From assembly GCF_007970185.1 (NCBI RefSeq), contig NZ_CP042431.1, positions 6,989,342-7,053,341 on the forward strand: DNA of 64,000 bases, read 5' to 3'. This document shows positions 55,676 to 64,000 of the stretch, piece by piece. Below the pieces are notes generated by a model, which saw only the letters and a list, made by a program, of their open reading frames with translations, was not told where the DNA came from and searched no databases. The translations under genes were made by a program, and so were the position numbers. The DNA comes from Pseudobacter ginsenosidimutans (GTDB lineage: Bacteria > Bacteroidota > Bacteroidia > Chitinophagales > Chitinophagaceae). The stretch's first letter is position 1, and the number at the start of each line of letters is the position of its first letter.

Positions 55676-55930
55676 AGGTTGAAGTTTAGCATTCCACTTT
55701 TCTCAAAGAGGAAAACGGAAAAAGAAACACCAGTAACGTGCCAGAGATATAAGTGGCTATCATTTAAACTTTTGCGGATAAAGCTGCAAAAATGGACTGT
55801 CCGCTTGTGATACAGGAAGAGTTCAGTTTTGCATTTCCATAATCCCATTAATTATCCACAGAAAGAATCAGCATTTCAATAAAACGTAATTTAGTTTTTA
55901 TTCGTACCATTAAATCTGCACACCTAATTT

Positions 55931-56668
55931 ATGGGATTCTTCAAGAAAATCTTCGGCAAATCAGCACCTGAAACAGCTCCGATCGAAAAAGACAAAGTGC
56001 CGGTTTATCCCATGATCAAAGATGCACGCTGGCAGGGAATTTCATTGGCTGTGCATTTACCCTTCGTAAAATTGGGAGATAACCTTGACCTGGCTATTGT
56101 TTTTCCCCAGGATGCAGGCGACAGATTCGAATACATCACTCCCCATGACCTGCAAATTGAAGCCATAAAAAACAACTTTGAAAAATGGCAATCGAATATC
56201 GATGAGTATCCTTATGAGATTGAAATTTCAGAACAACTCAACAGGCGGGTAATTTTTGCATCAGGCTCAGACCACTCTTCAGAAAAGATCCTTTCTTCTG
56301 CATTCCTTGCCGAAGCCTGCCGCGTACTGAATACAGATAAACTGATCATCTCTGCACCACGCAGAAGATGTCTGATGATCACCAGCTATTATGAAAACTT
56401 TCAAATGCTGGAAACATTTTTCCATTTACATTTTATCGCTTACCGGGAAGATGATTATGGAAACGAAGTGATTACGGAAATGGTGTTTGTTTCAGATAAT
56501 AACAAGGTACAGTATGCGGTACCGTTAGGTTTCCGGATCAACATGTATGAGAAAGATGGGCAAAGAAAACTGGTATACTCCACAATGGATGATCTGTTTG
56601 ACGAGAATGGTCAGATCAATTTTCAAAATATCATCGAAAGAAATAAGATACCTGTTAGCTATCCATAA
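55931..56668 (+). CDS. Hypothetical cytoplasmic protein
   Basis: 245 aa, soluble, starting MGFFKKIFGKSAPETAP, an amphipathic start that may touch the membrane. The body is a mixed alpha/beta domain with VHLPFVKLGDNLDLAIVFPQ, RVIFASGSDHSSEKILSSAF and PRRRCLMITSYYENF. No family is recognised with confidence. It stands alone between divergent and convergent neighbours. Confidence 0.7.
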   Translation: MGFFKKIFGKSAPETAPIEKDKVPVYPMIKDARWQGISLAVHLPFVKLGDNLDLAIVFPQDAGDRFEYITPHDLQIEAIKNNFEKWQSNIDEYPYEIEISEQLNRRVIFASGSDHSSEKILSSAFLAEACRVLNTDKLIISAPRRRCLMITSYYENFQMLETFFHLHFIAYREDDYGNEVITEMVFVSDNNKVQYAVPLGFRINMYEKDGQRKLVYSTMDDLFDENGQINFQNIIERNKIPVSYP

Positions 56669-56673
56669 AAAAA

Positions 56674-56694
56674 GACCCGCCATCAGGCGGGCCC
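56674..56694 (-). terminator. Intrinsic terminator of the 192-aa/54-aa gene pair
   Basis: CCCGCC (56676-56681) pairs with GGCGGG around ATCA. On the minus strand it is followed by a T7 run, 27 nt after the stop of the 54-codon gene. It also separates that pair from the convergent gene ending at 56668. Confidence 0.8.
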
Positions 56695-56720
56695 TTAGTC
56701 AAAATATTATGGAAAAGTTA

Positions 56721-56885
56721 TCAGGCTTCTTTCAATAGCTTCATAAACAATGCAGCCTGCTCCTTGGTTTTAATTACCTGGTGGAGTGATGAATGCGCTA
56801 CAACGGCTTTGGGCTCAGATTTCTTACCCTCCTGCTTTGCTTTTTTTGTCAGCGCGGCTACCTTACGAGCTATTGTTTGTTTCAT
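56721..56885 (-). CDS. Small basic protein (54 aa) paired with the upstream gene
   Basis: A 54-aa open frame from the ATG at 56885: it begins MKQTIARKVAALTKKAKQEG and ends with HQVIKTKEQAALFMKLLKEA. It is strongly basic at the N-terminus and helical throughout. It lies 44 nt after the 192-aa gene on the same strand and directly before a good terminator, so it has gene-like placement. No family is recognised. A small partner or antitoxin-like role is possible but unproven. Confidence 0.6.
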   Translation of the reverse strand: MKQTIARKVAALTKKAKQEGKKSEPKAVVAHSSLHQVIKTKEQAALFMKLLKEA

Positions 56886-56929
56886 ACCAAAAATTATGTG
56901 GGTTGATTCAAATGTACGGCTTTTTTCAA

Positions 56930-57508
56930 TTATTGTGTATTTCCGCCTCTTTGTTTCAGGTTAAAGATGAAGTAATTGTACATATGGTCCTGGCTCACCT
57001 GTTCCCCCTTCCTGATCCGGAAAGGATAAGGCATAATATCCTCAAAATCAAAGGGATTATCATATTGGGTCTTACCAAAACGAGTGATCCGGACATAATA
57101 TTTCACGCCAAACATCCTGAAATACTTGTCCAGAAAGTTAAAGTTCCTTTGCAGCGCCCGGAAATAGAAATAGGCCCTGGCATTGTCTGAGCCATCGATG
57201 CCCAGGTAATGATCGGGATTGTTCTTAAGGTATGCGTAAGCTGAAAATAGAATAGTGGAAAAAACTTTCGAATAATCGGAGTGGGTAAGTTCAGCTTTGT
57301 CGTTGATCTTACCTCTTGCATTCAGCGGGCCGAAACTGATATTGTAAACGTTCGGCAGCAGCACATGACATTGGTTGCTGATCTTCACGCTGAGTGAAAT
57401 ATCCCTTCCATTATCCAGTTTGGAATTGAAATAACTGTATCGCAGGTCCTCAGAGATATTCTCTATTTCGTACAGCTCATCAAAATCAATCTTCGGTGAA
57501 ACAGCCAT
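56930..57508 (-). CDS. Uncharacterised 192-aa protein (possibly DUF6934-type)
   Basis: 192-aa soluble protein. The conserved-looking core is YLGIDGSDNARAYFYFRALQ followed by NFNFLDKYFRMFGVKYYVRI, which recalls a Bacteroidota-specific family of unknown function (DUF6934); this assignment is from memory and uncertain. The N-terminus has an acidic YEIENISEDLRYSYFNSK segment. It is the first gene of a two-gene unit with the 54-aa protein and a shared terminator. Confidence 0.65.
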   Translation of the reverse strand: MAVSPKIDFDELYEIENISEDLRYSYFNSKLDNGRDISLSVKISNQCHVLLPNVYNISFGPLNARGKINDKAELTHSDYSKVFSTILFSAYAYLKNNPDHYLGIDGSDNARAYFYFRALQRNFNFLDKYFRMFGVKYYVRITRFGKTQYDNPFDFEDIMPYPFRIRKGEQVSQDHMYNYFIFNLKQRGGNTQ

Positions 57509-57562
57509 TGGTTTTGTCCTTTTCAGTAAAAATAAAAATAATCGGCGGACCTGTCTAATTAC

Positions 57563-57937
57563 TTATAGCAGGCTTGCAATGATCACCCCTAACACAAACA
57601 ACGTAATCCCTGTATATAGTACATCTTTTTCTTTGATGAATCCGATAATGGAAAAAACGATCCGCGCAATGGGGGTTGCTATCAATACCAGAACACCCAC
57701 CTGGATAATAGCCCTGCCACTTCCCTTGCCGGCATATTCGAAGATCATGGCCAGGTTGGTGAATTGTTTTGGCTCGCCGCTGAAGCTCCGGAAAGCCGGC
57801 TGTTCATGACCGTGACGAGCCAGGTAGATGCCGCCGCCCACCAATACGATGGCTGCACTGAGCAGCACACCATAACGTAACAGGTTGCCCATGGCAGTTT
57901 CTATGTTCCTGTCTGAATAATTATCCAATGCTTTCAT
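57563..57937 (-). CDS. DUF1634-family membrane protein
   Basis: 124 aa from the ATG at 57937 (MKALDNYSDRNIETAMGNLL), one base after the stop of the TauE gene. Three hydrophobic spans are seen: VLLSAAIVLVGGGIYLA, IIQVGVLVLIATPIARIVFS and ITLFVLGVIIASLL. DUF1634 proteins are regularly encoded next to TauE/SafE permeases and probably form part of that transporter. Confidence 0.88.
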   Translation of the reverse strand: MKALDNYSDRNIETAMGNLLRYGVLLSAAIVLVGGGIYLARHGHEQPAFRSFSGEPKQFTNLAMIFEYAGKGSGRAIIQVGVLVLIATPIARIVFSIIGFIKEKDVLYTGITLFVLGVIIASLL

Positions 57938-57938
57938 A

Positions 57939-58775
57939 TTACAGACGGTTGGTGATGCCATTGCAGATCATCTGGAAGGCCAGAAAAAGAACTACGATAG
58001 CAAAGAATATTTTCAACCATTTCGTTTTTGCTTTCACCAGGAGTTTCGATCCTGCAAATGCGCCTGCCAGCACACCGAGTAATACGGGCATGCTCAGGCC
58101 GGGATCGATATAACCCCTGCGAAGATAGATGCCGGCGCTGGCCGCTGCCGTTACGCCGATCATGAAATTACTGGTAGTGGTACTTACTTTGAAAGGTATC
58201 TTCATGATCCTGTCCATGGCAATTACCTTCAACGCTCCGGAACCAATTCCCAGCAATCCCGAGATCACACCTGCTATATTCATCATAAAAAACCCTCCGG
58301 CCACATTGCGGACAGTGTAAGGTTGCGGCCCTCCTGCAGTTGGGAAAGTATTATTGAGCCTTAGGGCTGCAGCATATTTTCCGGAAGGCGCTGTATCTAT
58401 TTGTTCATGGTGTTTCGAAAAAGATGTAATGGCGGAGAAGATAAGGATACCGCCAAAAACGATCGCGATCCAATGAGTAGGTACATAGGTAGCGAGAAAT
58501 GCACCGATAATGGCGCCAATAGTAGTAGCTACTTCCAGGAACATGCCGAGCCTGATATTGGTGATGCCTTCCTTCACGTAAGCCGCTGCCGCGCCGGAAG
58601 AAGTGGCGATCACGCTGACCAATGATGTACCAATTGCATAATGAATATCCACTTTGAAAACAAGTGTGAGCAGGGGAATCAATACCACACCACCTCCCAG
58701 GCCGGTAAGCGATCCTACCAGTCCGGCTGCCATAGAGCAGGCAAATAGAATAATGGAAAAAAGAATTATCGTCAC
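57939..58775 (-). CDS. TauE/SafE-family anion exporter (sulfite/organosulfonate type)
   Basis: About 278 aa using the GTG at 58775 (TIILFSIILFACSMAAGL); a TTG at 58796 would add seven residues. No ATG is well placed. About eight membrane spans are present, with the family's paired glycine-rich repeats SLTGLGGGVVLIPLL and SGLLGIGSGALKVIAM. These proteins move sulfite, sulfoacetate, taurine breakdown products or similar anions. It is tightly coupled to the DUF1634 gene. The substrate cannot be set from sequence. Confidence 0.9.
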   Translation of the reverse strand: MTIILFSIILFACSMAAGLVGSLTGLGGGVVLIPLLTLVFKVDIHYAIGTSLVSVIATSSGAAAAYVKEGITNIRLGMFLEVATTIGAIIGAFLATYVPTHWIAIVFGGILIFSAITSFSKHHEQIDTAPSGKYAAALRLNNTFPTAGGPQPYTVRNVAGGFFMMNIAGVISGLLGIGSGALKVIAMDRIMKIPFKVSTTTSNFMIGVTAAASAGIYLRRGYIDPGLSMPVLLGVLAGAFAGSKLLVKAKTKWLKIFFAIVVLFLAFQMICNGITNRL

Positions 58776-58824
58776 GGGTAACCGGGAAAGGTTCAAATAT
58801 AGGAAATATCTGACCTGTGATCCC

Positions 58825-59667
58825 TCACTTCATTTGCACATGAATATGATCATCATGGCGGATGGCGCGGCATCCATGGAAACGGATCTTTTTGCTGGTG
58901 ATTCCGAGCCTTGTTTTCAGATGAGGCTCTATAAGGATCCTGTCGATGGTTTTACTTGCAGCGAATTTATTTACCAGCAATGCAGTGCGTGTACTGTCGA
59001 ATATGAAATTTTTATGATTGCCCTGCGGGATGATCTCGTCAAGGATATTGTATTGCCAGTGCCCATCTGTGCCGCAGATCAATGGAAAATCAGATTCACC
59101 CGGACGTGGCTTCTCACTGATGCCATAACCGAGAAAGGAAGGCGCATCCACTACCGGCTTTTTTGTTTTTACATCCAGATAGTGAAAGGCAATGTCCAGT
59201 TTTTTTCCATCACCATGACTGCGATGCGGCCATAAGGGAAAATGATTGATGAGCGGAAATGCTCCATCCAGATATTGGATCACCACGCCTGGTGATTCTT
59301 TCTGCATACGTTCCGCGGTTTCAATCACAGCAGCACGAACCTCCGGTCTTACATAATGGCGATTGAAAATACAACCGGGCAAACGCAAGGGTTTCACATG
59401 CGGCTCCGAGAATACCGGCATCGGCACCCTGTTGAATGCCCTCGCAGCAAAAGGCAATAAGGCAATATTTACAAAAAAATATAAAACGAGAAAAGCAGAG
59501 GTTTTCCAGAATCCCCGCCAAAACACGGACTCAGTCCGGTTATTGATAAACTTATGTGAAAGGAAAGAGAGCAATAAGATCAAGCCTCCCACCTGCGTGA
59601 AAAAAGTAAGCAGGGCCAGCAAAATGATCAGCAATAATATTTTCAGAGCAACAAGAAAGATTCGCAT
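58825..59667 (-). CDS. Membrane-anchored LAS-type (M15/M74-like) metallopeptidase
   Basis: About 280 aa from the ATG at 59667 (MRIFLVALKI); the frame opens 20 codons earlier. Two hydrophobic spans occupy about residues 5-70. The extracytoplasmic part carries the LAS zinc signature: SHGDGKKLD gives His151-x6-Asp158, and the C-terminal DDHIHVQ gives His274-x-His276. These are the ligands and order of D-Ala-D-Ala carboxypeptidases and murein endopeptidases, so peptidoglycan trimming is likely. The overall sequence is otherwise divergent and would probably be annotated as hypothetical. It stands alone between the TauE gene and the symporter gene. Confidence 0.65.
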   Translation of the reverse strand: MRIFLVALKILLLIILLALLTFFTQVGGLILLLSFLSHKFINNRTESVFWRGFWKTSAFLVLYFFVNIALLPFAARAFNRVPMPVFSEPHVKPLRLPGCIFNRHYVRPEVRAAVIETAERMQKESPGVVIQYLDGAFPLINHFPLWPHRSHGDGKKLDIAFHYLDVKTKKPVVDAPSFLGYGISEKPRPGESDFPLICGTDGHWQYNILDEIIPQGNHKNFIFDSTRTALLVNKFAASKTIDRILIEPHLKTRLGITSKKIRFHGCRAIRHDDHIHVQMK

Positions 59668-59763
59668 ATGGATCAGGGATTGCTCCAAAATAATCAGAAT
59701 TTTCTCAATCCGGAATATTGAGGTCAATCCCTGGTCCTAATTATTTCTTAAAGCGGCAATTCT

Positions 59764-62349
59764 CTATACAGCACGCAGCGGCTGCTTCTTATCCGGCGCG
59801 ATCAGGCTAACGATATATGCAGTGGTCACGCAAAGCAATACAGCTGCTGCAGGATACAGGAAGAAATTGATCGCACCTGAATCCTGGATGAAATACAAAG
59901 CTATTGCACTCACAACAAAACCTGCCATCACTCCCCTGCTGTTGATCTTCGGGAAGAAAATACCAGCCAGGAACATCCCTGCCAGACAGCCGCCAAACAG
60001 TCCGATGATCTTCAGGTACTGGTCCCAGATACTGGTATTGTTCAGGAACACCATATAGATGGCGATCAGGCAACCCAATGCCCCCAATACTACTGTTGTG
60101 TATCGTGCAAAAATGAATTGTTGTTTATCGGTGCTCGATGGTTTGAAATGTTTGTAGAAATCGGTAGTAACAACAGTGGCGATCGAGTTCATGCTGCTGC
60201 TGATGGTGCTCATGGTGGCTGCAAACAATCCGGCGATCACCAGTCCTGCAAGGCCCGTAGGCAGTTCCTGCGAAATATACCAGGGGAACACATCGTCCAC
60301 CCGTCCGTTTGGATTCAGGGATGCAGGGTTATGCCTGAAATACACCCAGAGCGCAGTACCTACCATGAAGAAGATCAGAGAAGCGGGGATCACCAGCACA
60401 GCATTGGTGTAGATAGATTTTCTTGCTTCCTTTTCCGATGATGTAGTGAGATATCGTTGCACCACCACCTGGTCTGAAGAATAGGTGACCAGTTGCGTGA
60501 GGAAACCGCCTACAAGCACCACCCAAAGTACAGGTTGTGTAATATCGGATTCCAGGATCGCCATGCGGAATTTGTTTTCGGAAGCAGCTTCACTGAAGAG
60601 TTGACCGAATCCGCCATCGAGTGAATTGGCAATGAAGACCAGACAGCAGAATGCTCCGCCAAGCAGAACGCCCACCTGCATCACTTCGGTCCAAACCACA
60701 GCCTCGATGCCGCCAGCCACACTGTAAGCGGTAGTGATGAGGCTCACGCCAATGATACAGGCGAAAATATTGATGCCGGTCACTGCGCTCAATACCAGTG
60801 CTGGCAGGTAGATCACGATACCGAGCCTGCTGATCTGGAAGATCACGAAAGTGAGGCTACCGGTGATCTTCACTGCCGGACTGAAACGAACCTGCAGGTA
60901 CTCGTATACACTGGTTAGTTTGAGTTTTCTGAAATAAGGTAAATAGAAATATACAACGATGGGCGCCACTGCAACGATCATCAGATTGTTCAGAAGATAA
61001 ACCCAATCAGTAGCGTATGCTTTTGCCGGGATGGCGATAAAGGTCAGCGCACTCAGTTTGGAACCGAAGATGCTGAGACCGGCAGCCCACCAGGGGATCT
61101 TGCCGCCGCCGAGAAAGAAATCGCTTGTATTGCTTTCCATTTTTCTCGATACAAAAACACTAATTCCGATTACCAGCATAAAGTAGATGGCCACCACTCC
61201 CCAATCGATCCAACTGAATTTTCCTGGTGGATGAACAGGTGTTCCCATCAATACTTTGGGAGTGCGCACTGCGGGCCTCACTTCTCCGGAAGGCAGTACC
61301 AGGCTGCCATTCCAGACCACCGCCGGAGTGGTCACGGGCGCCCAGGTACTGCTGTTCGGATCCGCCGCTGCGGTTGATCTCTTTTCTGTTAATACGGTAT
61401 CAGCCTGTGCCCAGGTATTAGTGATGGTATTATAACTCCAAACAATATCCGAAAAGCCGGGGTGATTGTCTTTCAACTCTGCATTCTTATCTGCCAGCTT
61501 GCCGTGATCACCACCTGCAATGAGCAGGTGGGATTGTCCGAATGCAAATGCAGGGCTGGGTGCAGCCACTGCAGGCTCGGGCAGATCGGCCAGTTGTTGC
61601 CAGCCTTTTTCAGGATTGTATTTCCAGGCATCTTTCAGGTATTTGCGTTTTAACTGCTGATCAGCATTGTCCTTGTACAAATGTGCGCCGCTGAATACAT
61701 AGAGCTCATTGTTGAGTGTGCCGGTTACTGCCAGTATACGGGATGGACCGGGAAATGATTTTTCGGTTATCCATTTCTGTTGATCCTTCGGTGCACTGAG
61801 ATCAAGGCTCAGGCATACGTTTGAAGCTTCGGTAGATTGAGGGGTTTCAGTTCCTCCGATCACATAAGCTTTATTACCGATGAGCACACCGCTGCCATTG
61901 GCCAGTGGATGCGGCAGTGATGGAAGTTTCTCAGTTTCTATTTTTCCATTATTATATCTGACCAGGAAGGATTTCGCATGATGGCCTGCGGCGTCGCTGC
62001 CACCGATGCAGACCATTGCATCTTTCCAGGTGAGCGATACGCCATAGCCGAGCGGCATGGGCAGTTTGCCGGCCTCTTTCCATTGTCCTCCGGGCTTGTC
62101 CAGCGCAAACACTTTATCGTACCAGACTTTTGTAGAACCGGTCCAGGGAGCGCCGCCGTCGGGAAAATTGGCGCCTCCGGCTACCAGCAGTACATTATTG
62201 CTCACTCCGGCAAATGCGCCGGCAAAACCAAAACTATCGGGTAAGGATGGGAGCAGTTTCCAATCCATATATGATGCGCCCTGTTCCTGCGCTTTAGTAG
62301 TTTTCATCAGCATTCCTAACATCAATACAATTACAAGAAACTGTTTCAT
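59764..62349 (-). CDS. Kelch-repeat mutarotase (NanM-like) fused to sodium/solute symporter
   Basis: 861 aa. A signal peptide (1-20) is followed by a six-bladed kelch domain (about 25-365; VAGGANFPDGGAPW, VCIGGSDAAGHHAKSF, YVIGGTETPQ, VFSGAHLY, LIAGGDHGK) of the cyclically permuted mutarotase/N-acetylneuraminate epimerase type. An SSS-family transporter with about 13 spans follows (375-861; SNTSDFFLGGGKIPWWAAGL, SDQVVVQRYLTT, ATMSTISSSMNSIATVVTTD). The fusion would place the mutarotase in the periplasm and hand the correct anomer of a sugar acid such as sialic acid straight to the Na+ symporter. The sugar is inferred from NanM similarity only. It follows the PKD/LamG gene by 27 nt. Confidence 0.88.
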   Translation of the reverse strand: MKQFLVIVLMLGMLMKTTKAQEQGASYMDWKLLPSLPDSFGFAGAFAGVSNNVLLVAGGANFPDGGAPWTGSTKVWYDKVFALDKPGGQWKEAGKLPMPLGYGVSLTWKDAMVCIGGSDAAGHHAKSFLVRYNNGKIETEKLPSLPHPLANGSGVLIGNKAYVIGGTETPQSTEASNVCLSLDLSAPKDQQKWITEKSFPGPSRILAVTGTLNNELYVFSGAHLYKDNADQQLKRKYLKDAWKYNPEKGWQQLADLPEPAVAAPSPAFAFGQSHLLIAGGDHGKLADKNAELKDNHPGFSDIVWSYNTITNTWAQADTVLTEKRSTAAADPNSSTWAPVTTPAVVWNGSLVLPSGEVRPAVRTPKVLMGTPVHPPGKFSWIDWGVVAIYFMLVIGISVFVSRKMESNTSDFFLGGGKIPWWAAGLSIFGSKLSALTFIAIPAKAYATDWVYLLNNLMIVAVAPIVVYFYLPYFRKLKLTSVYEYLQVRFSPAVKITGSLTFVIFQISRLGIVIYLPALVLSAVTGINIFACIIGVSLITTAYSVAGGIEAVVWTEVMQVGVLLGGAFCCLVFIANSLDGGFGQLFSEAASENKFRMAILESDITQPVLWVVLVGGFLTQLVTYSSDQVVVQRYLTTSSEKEARKSIYTNAVLVIPASLIFFMVGTALWVYFRHNPASLNPNGRVDDVFPWYISQELPTGLAGLVIAGLFAATMSTISSSMNSIATVVTTDFYKHFKPSSTDKQQFIFARYTTVVLGALGCLIAIYMVFLNNTSIWDQYLKIIGLFGGCLAGMFLAGIFFPKINSRGVMAGFVVSAIALYFIQDSGAINFFLYPAAAVLLCVTTAYIVSLIAPDKKQPLRAV

Positions 62350-62376
62350 CCGCGTGAGGGTATTACCGGTCCGGGT

Positions 62377-63861
62377 TTATAAATTGAACAATGCCGATAC
62401 TTCAGCATCCGTGAAAGCTCTTTTGTAAATGATCAGGTCATCGATCATTCCAGTATAAAAATTGCTCATGCTCGTCAATCCTTCCTGGGCGCCGATCTTG
62501 AACAACTGACCTGCACCGGTAACTGTTTTCACTGCACTGGTGGTCATTTCTTTTACTTTCACTCCATCAATATACACTTTTGTAAGCAGCCCATCGCGTA
62601 CACAAACGATATGGTGCCATACATCGTCGTTCACTTTTCCTTCAGTGGCCATACTGATAATGGCAGAACCTGGATTCTCTGTATTGAAGCGGAGGAACTG
62701 GGTGGTGGCATTGTCATTCATCCGCAACCAGCTCTGATTGTCGCCGGAGCCATTCTTTCCACTCTCCTGCCAGATCATCATCCTGGCTGTGCCTCCTGAT
62801 TTCATCCAAACACTGATGGAAAAATTATTGGCGCCGAGATCGAAATTGGAGCTGGGGGTACTCAACCATGCAGATCCGTTGAAGTAACCGGCATTGCCTG
62901 TAACGCCTTTCCTGTCTGCATTTGCGAAGCCTACTGCACCAGTTTGAGTAATAGCTGCATTGCCGGGGCCCACTTCTGCGTAACTGTTATTGAATGGAAA
63001 GAAGCCGATCAGGTCCGTTCCGGGAACTACCAGGATGTACGCTTCCTTTTCCGCGGTGGAGTTTTTGCTGGTATTATTGGCCACCAGTTTCACCTTGTAC
63101 CTGCCGGGTGTATTGTATTTTATTTTCGGATGTTGATCGGTTGAGCTTGCAGGTGTTCCTCCATCGAAGGTCCAGGTCCAGCCGGTAACGGTGCCAAGAC
63201 TTTCATCTTCGAATTGTATTTCGCCGCCTGCCCAGGTAGCAGTGTTCACTGCTCCAAACTCAGCAGTAACAGCTGTGATATCGATGATGGTGATCATCTT
63301 CTCCACTGTTTTCTCGCCACTGTATTCAGGATTGGTAGTTGCCAGCTTTACTGTGTAGATGCCAGGTACATCAAATTTGATACCCGGGCTCTGTTCTGAG
63401 GATGTGATGGGTGTTCCTGTTTCCGGCGTGAAGGTCCAGCTCCAGGTGGAAGGAATGCCGGTGGTCTTATCTGTGAAAGTAATGGTCTCACCCTGCAGCG
63501 CAGTTGTTTTGCTGGCAGTGAAATCCACTACCAGCTGATTATACCCTACTTTGATGAATCCAGTTTTTTTGGTAGTGGCGGAGTTGGCTGTATTGCTGAT
63601 CTCGAGTGTTACCTCGTATGTACCGGGCTGCATGTATTTTACAGCAGGGCCGCTGAGGTCGGAGGTAGCTGGATCACCGCCCTGGAATGTCCATTTCCAT
63701 CTGGAAGCAGGACCTGCAGAGAGATCGGAGAAATTGACTGTTTCCCCGGCCAGCACTTCCTGCTTGTCTGAAGTGAAATCAGGCGTGATACTCATATCCT
63801 TGTCCTTTTTACAGGAACCGAGAACAGCGGTGATGGCAATCAGTACCAAAATTCTTTTCAT
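62377..63861 (-). CDS. Lipoprotein with PKD domains and a C-terminal LamG/concanavalin-like domain
   Basis: 494 aa with lipoprotein signal TAVLGSC. Three PKD domains are seen through their WKWTF/WSWTF/WTWTFDGG strands and following PG-Y-V-L motifs (about 25-110, 110-195, 195-280). A LamG-type jelly roll follows (about 285-494), with SISVWMKSGG, WHHIVCVRDGLLTKVYIDGVK and the closing GMIDDLIIYKRAFTDAEV. Such surface lipoproteins bind glycans and often belong to utilisation loci. It is transcribed ahead of the mutarotase-symporter gene and after an incompletely visible gene. Confidence 0.9.
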   Translation of the reverse strand: MKRILVLIAITAVLGSCKKDKDMSITPDFTSDKQEVLAGETVNFSDLSAGPASRWKWTFQGGDPATSDLSGPAVKYMQPGTYEVTLEISNTANSATTKKTGFIKVGYNQLVVDFTASKTTALQGETITFTDKTTGIPSTWSWTFTPETGTPITSSEQSPGIKFDVPGIYTVKLATTNPEYSGEKTVEKMITIIDITAVTAEFGAVNTATWAGGEIQFEDESLGTVTGWTWTFDGGTPASSTDQHPKIKYNTPGRYKVKLVANNTSKNSTAEKEAYILVVPGTDLIGFFPFNNSYAEVGPGNAAITQTGAVGFANADRKGVTGNAGYFNGSAWLSTPSSNFDLGANNFSISVWMKSGGTARMMIWQESGKNGSGDNQSWLRMNDNATTQFLRFNTENPGSAIISMATEGKVNDDVWHHIVCVRDGLLTKVYIDGVKVKEMTTSAVKTVTGAGQLFKIGAQEGLTSMSNFYTGMIDDLIIYKRAFTDAEVSALFNL

Positions 63862-63896
63862 ACAGGTAATCGTTTTGGTTTATTTGGCGGCAGTGA

Positions 63897-64000
63897 TCAA
63901 TGCACTGCCGGTTGCGGGTTGTTGATTGTACATTTTTCGAGTGTATCGAAGAATCGAATTTCATTCAGCATTTCCTGCAGGTGCGCGTACTCTTTTTCAG
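63897..64000 (-). CDS. 3' end of an unidentified gene
   Basis: Only one minus-strand frame is open from the window edge, giving 33 residues (EKEYAHLQEMLNEIRFFDTL and a short polar end) before TGA at 63897-63899. It is the next gene upstream in the mutarotase-symporter operon, 35 nt before the PKD/LamG gene. It is too short to identify. Confidence 0.6.
   Translation of the reverse strand, partial: EKEYAHLQEMLNEIRFFDTLEKCTINNPQPAVH

Noticed and set aside
1-64000. CRISPR array, rRNA operon, insertion sequence or prophage
   Set aside because: No repeat-spacer series, no rRNA sequence and no intact transposase or phage gene was seen; only the integrase remnant at 31743-31970 points to mobile DNA.

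Overview
The window comes from a Bacteroidota genome, most likely the Chitinophagaceae. It carries several SusC/SusD-type outer-membrane uptake pairs, sigma/FecR switches, GldA/F/G-like ABC genes and a signature -7 box of the TAnnTTTG type. Lipoproteins are abundant, codon use is moderate in GC, and genes are packed into long co-directional operons. The genus assignment is an inference; no rRNA is present.

Region 1 (1-14146) is a glycan/sugar-acid utilisation locus. A SusC (cut by the left edge) and a SusD are followed by alpha-ketoglutaric semialdehyde dehydrogenase, an IlvD/Edd sugar-acid dehydratase, an FAH-family 2-keto-3-deoxy-pentonate dehydratase and a GntP-type symporter. Next come a convergent GH127/GH146 beta-L-arabinofuranosidase, a divergently transcribed retaining-type GH97 and an orphan AraC-type regulator. 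Together they suggest release of L-arabinose (or a related pentose) and its non-phosphorylative oxidation to alpha-ketoglutarate. The sugar dehydrogenase and lactonase are not in the window.

Region 2 (14236-22723, minus strand) is a five-gene block: a GldA-like ABC ATPase, two tandem GldF-GldG-like fusion permeases and two tandem short MutS-like ATPases. Both the permease and the MutS-like gene are duplicated.

Region 3 (22838-31720, minus strand) is a sigma/FecR-controlled SusC/SusD operon with a third lipoprotein and a second ECF-type sigma gene at its end. Its susC and susD carry three single-base frameshifts in short homopolymers. No comparable break was noticed in the other recognised full-length genes. 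Beyond its promoter lie a decayed tyrosine-integrase N-terminus and a tRNA-Ser(UGA), marking an old integration site.

Region 4 (32403-43921) holds an AraC regulator with an SDR reductase, a second sigma-FecR-TonB receptor-lipoprotein operon, and a zinc alcohol dehydrogenase followed by a large HPII-type catalase.

Region 5 (43982-55675) holds TerC and DedA membrane proteins, a zinc-ribbon protein, a macrodomain protein, a cluster of exported proteins including an OmpA-like one, a TPR histidine kinase/LuxR response-regulator pair flanked by matching palindromes, and a large FtsX/MacB-type permease.

Region 6 (55931-64000) holds uncharacterised genes, including a 54-codon gene paired with a 192-aa protein. 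It also has a DUF1634/TauE-SafE pair, a membrane-anchored LAS-type metallopeptidase, a kelch mutarotase fused to a sodium/solute symporter, a PKD/LamG lipoprotein and the 3' end of one more gene.
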